NCBI GenBank assembly: GCA_001458075.1 | Contig: LN899469.1 | Span: 1,400,659 to 1,464,658 of the forward strand | Direction of reading: 5' to 3' | DNA length: 64,000 nucleotides | DNA from: Idiomarinaceae bacterium HL-53 | GTDB taxonomy: Bacteria; Pseudomonadota; Gammaproteobacteria; Enterobacterales; Alteromonadaceae | In this document: piece after piece, positions 55,284-64,000 of the stretch | How positions within the stretch are numbered: the stretch's first letter is position 1 | How the letters are laid out: each line of letters starts with the position of its first letter | The notes under the pieces: generated by a model | Database searches by the model: none | What the model was told of the DNA's origin: nothing | The model's input: only the letters and a program-made list of their open reading frames with translations | Made by a program: the position numbers and the translations under genes

Positions 55284-56026
55284 AATACACGCTTCTCATT
55301 CTGTTTCTTATTGGCGCTTTGTTGATTCCCGAAACTGCATTTGCTCAAGATAGTGTCACCGCTGTTACCGTGACTACGAATGAAGATGGCAGCCAAGAAT
55401 ACTCGGTAACACTTCAGATTCTTGCGATTATGACCGCGCTGAGCTTTATTCCAGCGATGGTTATAATGATGACCTCCTTTACTCGTATTATTGTTGTGCT
55501 TGCTATTTTGCGGCAAGCCTTGGGGTTACAGAGCCAACCATCGAGTCAAATTTTGATTGGTTTAACCCTGTTTCTTACCTTCTTTATTATGACCCCGGTG
55601 TTTAATCAAATTAATGAAGAGGCGTTACAGCCATACATTAATGAGGAAATTGCACCATTAGAGGCAGTAGAGCGGGCACGGGCGCCGATTAAGGCATTTA
55701 TGCTGTCACAAACGCGCTTGACCGATTTAGAAACGTTTTTAGATATTGCAGGCTACGTAGAAATTGATCGCGTGGAAGACGTACCAATGTCGATCCTGAT
55801 TCCAGCGTTTATTACGAGCGAATTGAAAACCGCGTTTCAAATTGGTTTCATGATATTTATTCCGTTCTTAATTATAGACCTTGTGGTTGCAAGTGTTCTG
55901 ATGGCAATGGGTATGATGATGTTGTCGCCAATGCTTGTTTCGTTACCATTTAAGCTCATGCTCTTTGTGCTTGTTGACGGTTGGGGGCTCGTTATGAGAA
56001 CACTGGCCGGCAGCTTCGGCATGTAA
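55280..56026 (+). CDS. fliP: Flagellar export gate protein FliP
   Basis: A 248-aa inner-membrane protein of the export gate. It has a cleavable signal-like N-terminus (ending IPETAFA), then helices with [19 protein letters not shown], a periplasmic loop and the C-terminal hairpin with [16 protein letters not shown]. The family-typical parts are complete. Confidence 0.96.
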   Translation: MKYTLLILFLIGALLIPETAFAQDSVTAVTVTTNEDGSQEYSVTLQILAIMTALSFIPAMVIMMTSFTRIIVVLAILRQALGLQSQPSSQILIGLTLFLTFFIMTPVFNQINEEALQPYINEEIAPLEAVERARAPIKAFMLSQTRLTDLETFLDIAGYVEIDRVEDVPMSILIPAFITSELKTAFQIGFMIFIPFLIIDLVVASVLMAMGMMMLSPMLVSLPFKLMLFVLVDGWGLVMRTLAGSFGM

Positions 56027-56035
56027 GGAGAAACT

Positions 56036-56305
56036 ATGACTCCAGAAATGTTTGTCGATGTATTCCGTGAAGCTATGTATATGGTGGTATTAATGGTGAG
56101 CGCCATTATTATTCCGAGCTTAATTATTGGCCTTGCAGTTGCTGTATTCCAAGCGGCGACGTCGATTAACGAGCAAACACTGAGCTTTTTGCCACGCTTG
56201 ATCGCGACGATCGTTGCAATAGCCATGGGCGGACATTGGTTCGTTCAGCAACTCATGGAGTTCACGATTAATATGTACATGCGGATTCCCGAAGTTATTG
56301 GCTAA
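56036..56305 (+). CDS. fliQ: Flagellar export gate protein FliQ
   Basis: An 89-aa protein with two membrane helices (about 15-38 and 50-70), and the family stretch VFQAATSINEQTLSFLPR between them. AAGGAG lies before the ATG. The stop overlaps fliR (TAATG). Confidence 0.94.
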   Translation: MTPEMFVDVFREAMYMVVLMVSAIIIPSLIIGLAVAVFQAATSINEQTLSFLPRLIATIVAIAMGGHWFVQQLMEFTINMYMRIPEVIG

Positions 56306-57084
56306 TGGATATCTACTTAGATACGATCCTCAGCTTCTTTGCTCAGCATTTCTGGCCGTTCGTGCGTGTGGGCGGTATGTTCATGACCATGGCGCTATTA
56401 TCCGGGCGTAGTGTTCCAGTTCGCATTAAATTATTTGCAGCGGTGGCGATTACGTTTGGTATTGCACCTGCTCTTCCCCCTGTTGAATACGAGTTTGATA
56501 CGGTCTCGGCGCTGGGTATGCTGATCACGGCACAGCAAGTGCTTATTGGTATGCTGCTCGGCATCTTCTCGCTTATGGTCATTAATACATTTACACTTGC
56601 AGGCCAGATACTAGGCATGCAGATTGGTTTGGGCTTTGCGGCGATGGTCGATCCGAGTACGGGTCAACAAGTCCCTGTGTTGTCGCAGTTCTATTTATTA
56701 CTGGCTTCGCTCGTATTTCTCGCCTTTGATGGTCATCTACTTATGATTCGAGTGGTGGTGTTGAGCTTTGATGCGATTCCAATTGGTCCTCAGGGGCCCG
56801 ATGCAGATGCCCTCTATTTTGCTGCGAATTGGGCGACGCATATGTTTGCTGCGGGTATGACATTTGCGCTTTCTGCAGTGGTGTCTATTCTGGTTATGAG
56901 TTTGGCTTTTGGTGTGATGACGCGCGCTGCACCTCAGCTCAATATTTTTACCATTGGTTTCCCGATCAAGCTCGTGTCAGGTTTGATTATTTTGTGGCTT
57001 ACGATCGGTAACTTTGTGCGTCACTTTGACGCCCAATGGCAACGTGGACAAGAAGGTCTTTGCTTTGTGTTAGGAGGCTGCTGA
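56305..57084 (+). CDS. fliR: Flagellar export gate protein FliR
   Basis: A 259-aa inner-membrane protein with about six helices, the third member of the FliPQR gate. QVLIGMLLGIFSLMVINTF and IGLGFAAMVDPSTGQQVPV are typical. GGFPIKL-type IGFPIKLVSGL lies near residue 220. Confidence 0.93.
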   Translation: MDIYLDTILSFFAQHFWPFVRVGGMFMTMALLSGRSVPVRIKLFAAVAITFGIAPALPPVEYEFDTVSALGMLITAQQVLIGMLLGIFSLMVINTFTLAGQILGMQIGLGFAAMVDPSTGQQVPVLSQFYLLLASLVFLAFDGHLLMIRVVVLSFDAIPIGPQGPDADALYFAANWATHMFAAGMTFALSAVVSILVMSLAFGVMTRAAPQLNIFTIGFPIKLVSGLIILWLTIGNFVRHFDAQWQRGQEGLCFVLGGC

Positions 57085-57092
57085 GCTAGTTT

Positions 57093-58223
57093 ATGGGTGA
57101 TGATCAAGAACGCACAGAAGAACCCACGGCCAAAAAACAAGAAGATGCCAGGAATAAGGGCCAAATTGCTCGTTCTAAAGAGCTAGGTACGCTCGCAGTA
57201 CTGCTCTCTTCCGCCGTTGCTCTCTTTATTTCTGCACCATATTTTGCCTCTGGTTTGCAAGACATAATGCAAGTGCAATTCCTACTCGAGCGAGAAGATG
57301 CTTTCGACAAAGGCGTGATATTTTCTCTCTGGTCAGAGGTGGGCAAAGCACTTGTTATTCCCATGAGTATTTTTTTTAGTATTGTGGTGGCAGGCGCTTT
57401 TATCGGCAATATTTTGTTGGGTGGGTACAATTTCTCGTGGAAGGCAGCTGAGCCAAAAGCTTCAAGAATGAATCCATTAAAAGGATTGAAAAGAATTTTT
57501 GGGCTGCAATCTATCATTGAACTTCTGAAAAGTGTGGCGAAGTTTGGCGTGGTCACGTTGGTTTCCTATGTTTTGCTAGCTTGGCAATTTCCCAAAATCG
57601 TAACGCTCTCCGAAGGGTTGTTACCTGGTATTTTTATCGATGCTATAAAAATCGTTGGTATGATTTTTATCTTGCTCATTTGTAGCTTGATCATCGTGGT
57701 TGTAATTGATGTCCCTTACCAGCTTTACAATCATCACAAGCAACTGAAAATGACGAAGCAAGAGGTGAAGGACGAACGCAAAAATGCCGAGGGCAACCCG
57801 CAAGTAAAGGCAAAAATGCGTTCGATGCAGCTCTCAATGCTCATGCGCCGAATGATGCAAGATGTGCCGAAAGCGGATGTCGTAGTAACGAACCCGACAC
57901 ATTTTGCAGTCGCCTTGCGTTACGATCCGAATGGTCGGGCTGCGCCACGCGTTGTCGCGAAAGGAACAGATGATATTGCTGCGAGAATTCGTGAAGTGGC
58001 AATGGACTCTGAAGTTCCTATTTTGCAAAATCCGCCATTGGCTCGGGCCCTTTATTACACGACGGAGCTGGGTCATGAGATTCCTGAAGGGCTCTTTATG
58101 GCTGTTGCACAGGTGTTGGCTTATGTTTATCAATTGCGGGAATATCGGCGCGGTAGACGGAAGCGACCAAAGCAGCCGGCGAAAGACCTGCCGATCCCAG
58201 AAGCATTACAATTCGATAGTTGA
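57093..58223 (+). CDS. flhB: Flagellar export switch protein FlhB
   Basis: This 376-aa protein switches export from hook to filament proteins. It has four membrane helices (about residues 30-50, 88-110, 145-160 and 185-210), then a cytoplasmic domain that self-cleaves at N267-P-T-H270. All NPTH residues are present. An AGGAGG about 15 bases upstream is distant. It is the last gene of the flagellar cluster here; flhA, which usually follows, is absent. Confidence 0.96.
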   Translation: MGDDQERTEEPTAKKQEDARNKGQIARSKELGTLAVLLSSAVALFISAPYFASGLQDIMQVQFLLEREDAFDKGVIFSLWSEVGKALVIPMSIFFSIVVAGAFIGNILLGGYNFSWKAAEPKASRMNPLKGLKRIFGLQSIIELLKSVAKFGVVTLVSYVLLAWQFPKIVTLSEGLLPGIFIDAIKIVGMIFILLICSLIIVVVIDVPYQLYNHHKQLKMTKQEVKDERKNAEGNPQVKAKMRSMQLSMLMRRMMQDVPKADVVVTNPTHFAVALRYDPNGRAAPRVVAKGTDDIAARIREVAMDSEVPILQNPPLARALYYTTELGHEIPEGLFMAVAQVLAYVYQLREYRRGRRKRPKQPAKDLPIPEALQFDS

Positions 58224-58293
58224 TGCGCAGGTTTGCGAGGGCTACCTGGTTCGGCTATGATCCTGCCCATTGAACCTATTCTCAGAGTAAATT

Positions 58294-60285
<1,992 letters not shown>

Positions 60286-60304
60286 ACATAATAACCAATC
60301 TATT

Positions 60305-61036
60305 TTAGCGAAAGTTGCTGCGAAGTACGGTGCGAGCGTCACTTGCTTGTTGCTCTAGTCCTAAACTCCGGTAGCTTTCTACCATAATTTCTAACGCACG
60401 TTCTTGCTCAGGCACGCCCGGGTGAGACTCCACCACGCCTTTGGCACGGTTTGCGGCAGCTAGATAGGCTTCTCTGCGTAGATAGTATTCAGCCACCGCT
60501 AATTCATGCTTGGCTAATCGAGAGCTGAGTCCGACCATGCGTTCGTGAGCGTCTGCTGCGTACTGACTTTCTGGAAACAAACGAACAAGTTCTCTGAATT
60601 CTTCGAAGGCTCTTTTTGCATAATAGTTTGAGCGATCTGAGCGGTCGATGCCGAAGGAGTCTTGCAAAAAGCTAGATTCTGCTTGTTGATAAACTAACCC
60701 CCGCATGAATCGAACGTAATCTAAATCGGCATGATTTGGATTCAACTGCAAAAAGCGATCAATTGCAGCGAGTGCGCGATCTTGGTCTCCAACCTTGTAG
60801 TTGGCATAGATTAAATCTAACTGAACTTGGGTACTGTATGGACCGAAAGGAAACCGAGTATTAATGGCTTGTAATGTTTGCGCAGCGTCTGCGAAACGGC
60901 CAACATCAAGATAGGTTTGAGCCGTTTCATACATAACATCGATACCGCTTCTTTCAACCACTTCTTCATTTGAGCGAGAAGAGCAACCGCTAACTAAGAA
61001 AACACTCAAGAGTACAGTGGTAATAACAACTCTCAT
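60305..61036 (-). CDS. bamD: Outer-membrane assembly lipoprotein BamD
   Basis: A 243-aa lipoprotein of the BAM complex that inserts outer-membrane beta barrels. The signal peptide ends in the lipobox LVSGC (Cys18); tetratricopeptide-type repeats follow (about 35-240: YETAQTYLDVGRFADAA and similar). The ATG at 61036 with GAAGG upstream is chosen over an earlier in-frame start that would add 30 non-signal residues. Confidence 0.95.
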   Translation of the reverse strand: MRVVITTVLLSVFLVSGCSSRSNEEVVERSGIDVMYETAQTYLDVGRFADAAQTLQAINTRFPFGPYSTQVQLDLIYANYKVGDQDRALAAIDRFLQLNPNHADLDYVRFMRGLVYQQAESSFLQDSFGIDRSDRSNYYAKRAFEEFRELVRLFPESQYAADAHERMVGLSSRLAKHELAVAEYYLRREAYLAAANRAKGVVESHPGVPEQERALEIMVESYRSLGLEQQASDARTVLRSNFR

Positions 61037-61148
61037 TTTTATATAACCTTCATTATTGATTTCGCTGGGATGAAAAGCTTCATCAGGGTACACTTTACCA
61101 AAGCACGGATTGTAACGTAACGACACGAGGTTGCACAGCTTAAAGTCT

Positions 61149-62111
61149 ATGACTCATATTATTCAAGAAACCGGAATAATTCCTGACGAAGCGCTTGGTT
61201 ATCGATTCGACCAAGCATTAGCGGATATGTTCCCACAATATTCTCGCTCAAAGCTAAAAAGCTGGGTTCAAGAGGGAGCGGTGACGCTCGACGGTCGAGT
61301 TGTTACCAAACCTCGAGAAAAAGTGATCCCCGGCATGTCAGTGACGATTCATGCGGAATTACAACCGGAAGTTGAGTTTGTGCCCCAGGCGATTGAGCTT
61401 CCTATCGTATTCGAGGACGACCATATTCTCGTTTTGGATAAACCTGCCGGGTTGGTGGTTCACCCAGGCGCGGGAAATCGCGACGGCACCTTGTTGAATG
61501 CATTGCTGCACCATTGCGAGGCGCTAGAGAATCTGCCTCGTGCTGGTATCGTGCATCGGCTCGATAAAGAAACGAGTGGTTTGATGGTGGTTGCAAAATC
61601 ACTCGAAGCCTATACGGGGCTTGTAGCTGCGTTGCAGGAGCGCGATATTACGCGTGAGTATGAAGCGGTTGTCACCGGTGTTTTAACTGCTGGTGGTACG
61701 GTAGACGCTGCGATCGGTCGCCATCCGAATAAACGGACCTTGATGGCGGTTACGCGCAACGGCAAGCCAGCGACGACGCATTACCGTGTACTCAAGCGTT
61801 TTAGGGCTCATACTCACCTACGGCTGCGCTTGGAGAGTGGAAGAACTCACCAAATTCGTGTGCATATGGCCCATATTAAGCATCCACTCATTGGAGATCC
61901 GCAGTATGGCGGACGGCCGCGGCCACCGGCACAAGCGACAGAATCGTTCCGACAGGCATTGACGACGTTCCCCAGACAAGTGCTGCATGCGGTGCATTTG
62001 GCGTTCGCGCATCCGATCACAAGTCAATTAATGGCGTGGGACTCACCACTTCCTGAAGATATCCAAGTGTTGTTGCAGTTCTTACGAGAAGATCATGAGC
62101 TTCATCAATGA
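61149..62111 (+). CDS. rluD: 23S rRNA pseudouridine synthase
   Basis: A 320-aa enzyme that makes pseudouridines 1911, 1915 and 1917 of 23S rRNA. S4-like domain (about 18-70), then the catalytic domain with D139 in HRLDKETSG. The ATG at 61149 is preferred over the TTG 18 bases earlier. It is divergent from bamD and overlaps pgeF, the usual gammaproteobacterial order. Confidence 0.94.
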   Translation: MTHIIQETGIIPDEALGYRFDQALADMFPQYSRSKLKSWVQEGAVTLDGRVVTKPREKVIPGMSVTIHAELQPEVEFVPQAIELPIVFEDDHILVLDKPAGLVVHPGAGNRDGTLLNALLHHCEALENLPRAGIVHRLDKETSGLMVVAKSLEAYTGLVAALQERDITREYEAVVTGVLTAGGTVDAAIGRHPNKRTLMAVTRNGKPATTHYRVLKRFRAHTHLRLRLESGRTHQIRVHMAHIKHPLIGDPQYGGRPRPPAQATESFRQALTTFPRQVLHAVHLAFAHPITSQLMAWDSPLPEDIQVLLQFLREDHELHQ

Positions 62112-62844
62112 GGGCCGTTTTGTAATGCCAGATTGGCAGGTTCCGAAGTCGGTTAACGCAGTTATCACCACGCGCCGAGGAGGTGTTTCCGCGCCTCCAT
62201 ACGATGCTTTAAATGTAGGCACTCATGTCGGTGATTTGGCGCTTGCGGTGCGAGAGAACCGCAGGTTGGTAACGGCAACGTTAAGTTTACCTAGCGAACC
62301 GCATTGGCTTGCTCAAGTTCATAGTGCCCGCGTGGTAGAGCCGGGGCAGTTCGATTCTCAAGATCCGCCAGAAGCGGACGCAATTTATACCTGCATTCCT
62401 CGGCAAGTTTTAGCGATCATGACAGCAGATTGCTTACCTTTGTTACTAGCGAACTCCGAAGGTACTGAAATTGCGGCTGCGCATTGTGGCTGGCGAGGGG
62501 GCGCGGCGGGTATTGTTGAACAAACACTCTCAAAGTTTAAGGCGCCAAGAGAACAAATTCACGCGTATCTCGGACCAGCAATTGGCCCGAACGCCTTTGA
62601 GGTAGGCGACGATGTGCGCTCAGCAATGCTATTGTTAAATAAGAATCTTGCAAGTTGCTTCACACCATTTGCAGCAAAATGGTTACTCGATATTTATGCG
62701 TTAGTAACGACAGAGCTCTCACGCCTTGGTGTAACTTCGGTTGCTGGCGGTAATTTCTGTACAGTGTCTGAGCCTGAACGTTTTTTTTCATATCGCAGGG
62801 ACGGCATTACCGGGCGCATGGCAAGTTTAATCTGGATCAAATAA
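62095..62844 (+). CDS. pgeF: Laccase-domain protein PgeF (YfiH)
   Basis: A 249-aa cytosolic protein of the YfiH/LACC1 family, linked to peptidoglycan-precursor editing and purine-nucleoside phosphorolysis. Metal-site residues lie in AQVHSARV, MTADCLPLL and AAHCGWRG. The start at 62095 overlaps rluD by 17 bases; the ATG at 62125 (MPDWQVPK) is an equally possible start. A stem-loop ends the transcript. Confidence 0.92.
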   Translation: MSFINEGRFVMPDWQVPKSVNAVITTRRGGVSAPPYDALNVGTHVGDLALAVRENRRLVTATLSLPSEPHWLAQVHSARVVEPGQFDSQDPPEADAIYTCIPRQVLAIMTADCLPLLLANSEGTEIAAAHCGWRGGAAGIVEQTLSKFKAPREQIHAYLGPAIGPNAFEVGDDVRSAMLLLNKNLASCFTPFAAKWLLDIYALVTTELSRLGVTSVAGGNFCTVSEPERFFSYRRDGITGRMASLIWIK

Positions 62845-62848
62845 ATAC

Positions 62849-62878
62849 AAAATACATTAGCAAGCTCTTGTATTTTTT
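62849..62878 (+). terminator. Rho-independent terminator after pgeF
   Basis: AAAATACA (62849-62856) pairs with TGTATTTT (62869-62876), followed by further T residues. The far arm overlaps the candidate clpB -35 box. Confidence 0.65.
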
Positions 62879-62898
62879 CTGCACAGCACCCACATAAT
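62867..62898 (+). promoter_or_regulatory. Candidate heat-shock (sigma-32) promoter of clpB
   Basis: CTTGTA (62867-62872), a 16-base spacer and CCCACATAAT (62889-62898) resemble CTTGAA-N13..16-CCCCATNT. It lies 33 bases before clpB, a classic sigma-32 gene. The match is partial in both boxes. Confidence 0.5.
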
Positions 62899-62931
62899 AA
62901 CCAAAGTAAGTTACATGTGAGGTAAACAGCG

Positions 62932-64000
62932 ATGCGTTTAGATCGTTTCACTAGCAAATTCCAAATCGCGATTTCAGACGCGCAGTCGCTTGCGCTCGGT
63001 CGCGACCACCAATTTATTGAACCCATTCATTTGATGACCGCGCTGCTTAACCAGGACGGTGGTTCAGTGCGCCCGCTGCTCCAGTTATTGGGAGTAAACT
63101 TAAACGGGATACGTGCAGATTTAACGAAAGCCTTAGATGAGCTGCCTGCTGTTGAAGGAACAGGAGGCGAATTACAACTTTCCTCTGCGTCCGGTAATCT
63201 TCTGAATTTATGTGATAAATACGCCCAGAAGCGCAAAGATAGCTACATTTCGAGCGAAATCTTTGTGCTTGCGGCGACCGAAGACAAAGGCAAATTAGGT
63301 GACCTATTACGCAAACATTTAGTCACTAAAGAAGCATTAGAGAAAGCCATCGAAGAAATTCGAAATGGTCAGAAGGTTGATGACCCGAATGCGGAAGAGA
63401 AGCGCCAAGCGTTGACAAAGTACACAGTCGATTTAACGGAGCGCGCTGCTCAAGGTAAGCTCGATCCAGTAATCGGTCGAGATGAAGAGATTCGCCGTGC
63501 GATTCAAGTATTGCAGCGGCGCACAAAGAATAACCCCGTGTTAATCGGCGAGCCAGGCGTAGGTAAAACAGCAATTGTCGAAGGACTCGCACAGCGGATC
63601 GTAAATAACGAAGTGCCTGAGGGGCTCAAACATAAACGAGTTTTATCACTCGACCTTGGTGCGTTGCTCGCCGGTGCGAAGTACCGAGGCGAATTTGAAG
63701 AGCGGTTAAAAGCTGTTTTAAATGAATTGCAGCAAGAAGAAGGGCAAGTGATCTTGTTTATCGACGAGCTGCATACCATGGTAGGGGCAGGGAAAGCAGA
63801 AGGCGCCATGGATGCCGGAAATATGCTCAAACCTGCGCTCGCGCGCGGCGAATTGCATTGTGTTGGTGCGACTACGCTGGATGAATATCGAGAGTATATT
63901 GAGAAAGATGCTGCTTTAGAGCGTCGTTTTCAGAAAGTTCTGGTCAAAGAGCCAACGGTCGAAGATACCATTGCGATTCTTCGTGGTTTGAAAGAGCGCT
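62932..64000 (+). CDS. clpB: Disaggregase ClpB, 5' part (cut by window end)
   Basis: The first ~356 residues of the ClpB/Hsp104 disaggregase, which resolves protein aggregates with DnaK. The N-terminal domain (about 1-145) starts [11 protein letters not shown]; the first AAA+ module has Walker A GEPGVGKT near 206, Walker [11 protein letters not shown] near 275 and [12 protein letters not shown] after it. GAGGTAAACAGCG precedes the ATG. The rest of the gene lies beyond the window. Confidence 0.97.
   Translation, partial: MRLDRFTSKFQIAISDAQSLALGRDHQFIEPIHLMTALLNQDGGSVRPLLQLLGVNLNGIRADLTKALDELPAVEGTGGELQLSSASGNLLNLCDKYAQKRKDSYISSEIFVLAATEDKGKLGDLLRKHLVTKEALEKAIEEIRNGQKVDDPNAEEKRQALTKYTVDLTERAAQGKLDPVIGRDEEIRRAIQVLQRRTKNNPVLIGEPGVGKTAIVEGLAQRIVNNEVPEGLKHKRVLSLDLGALLAGAKYRGEFEERLKAVLNELQQEEGQVILFIDELHTMVGAGKAEGAMDAGNMLKPALARGELHCVGATTLDEYREYIEKDAALERRFQKVLVKEPTVEDTIAILRGLKER

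Noticed and set aside
61037..61126. Extension of bamD by 30 residues
   Set aside because: The extra residues would precede the lipoprotein signal peptide and prevent its normal place; ATG 61036 has a ribosome site.

Overview
The window looks like a chromosomal segment of a marine, motile, peptide-degrading gammaproteobacterium. I would place it in Alteromonadales near Idiomarina/Aliidiomarina; this is an inference from gene content and order, not a database result. The pointers are a polar-type flagellar cluster under FleQ/FlrA-FlrB-FlrC control, an NhaD sodium antiporter, many secreted peptidases and amidohydrolases, a glyoxylate shunt with AceK, and the bamD-rluD-pgeF-clpB block.

Left end (1-2000): an AT-rich accessory patch. 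Repeats and a terminator are followed by a DUF6998-like gene framed as an integron-type gene cassette: GTTAAAT stands just before the gene, and its exact complement ATTTAAC overlaps the stop codon and opens an attC-like hairpin. Next come a 3'-truncated PIN-domain gene and a 5'-truncated EAL domain, fused at a clear junction.

2000-15600: housekeeping and uptake genes: a secreted serine hydrolase and an M28 peptidase (one operon), a VC0807-like membrane protein with an unrecognised large protein and a UMF1-type transporter (one operon), a GntP-type permease, a TolB-propeller/amidohydrolase fusion, a chemoreceptor with a candidate sigma-28 promoter, and a LysR regulator.

15600-22650: glyoxylate shunt. 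aceK lies head-to-head with the LysR gene and tail-to-tail with aceBA. The same dyad, ATTCA-N5-TGAAT, sits at the LysR/aceK start region and upstream of aceB. Then come nhaD, a repeat-rich island with many palindromes, and tRNA-Phe.

22650-39800: speA-speB, pfkA, an Ldh-family oxidoreductase, then a locus of a secreted cyanophycinase-like S51 peptidase, a divergent TonB-dependent receptor, a YfcC transporter and an isoaspartyl dipeptidase. Together these could take cyanophycin or isoaspartyl peptides to Asp and Arg, next to arginine decarboxylase and agmatinase. pdxH, a receiver-DUF3369 regulator, a YtcJ-like amidohydrolase and a propeller lipoprotein follow.

39800-58220: flagellar region. 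An atypical NarL-type regulator (Glu at the phosphoacceptor position) and a DUF1285 gene precede flrA, flrB, flrC and fliEFGHIJKLMNOPQR-flhB. Sigma-54 elements lie before flrB, fliE and fliK, matching a hierarchy in which FlrA switches on flrBC and FlrC switches on the structural genes. flhA does not follow flhB.

58290-64000: nadE, glnB, bamD (opposite strand), rluD, pgeF and the 5' part of clpB, cut by the window end, with a candidate heat-shock promoter.
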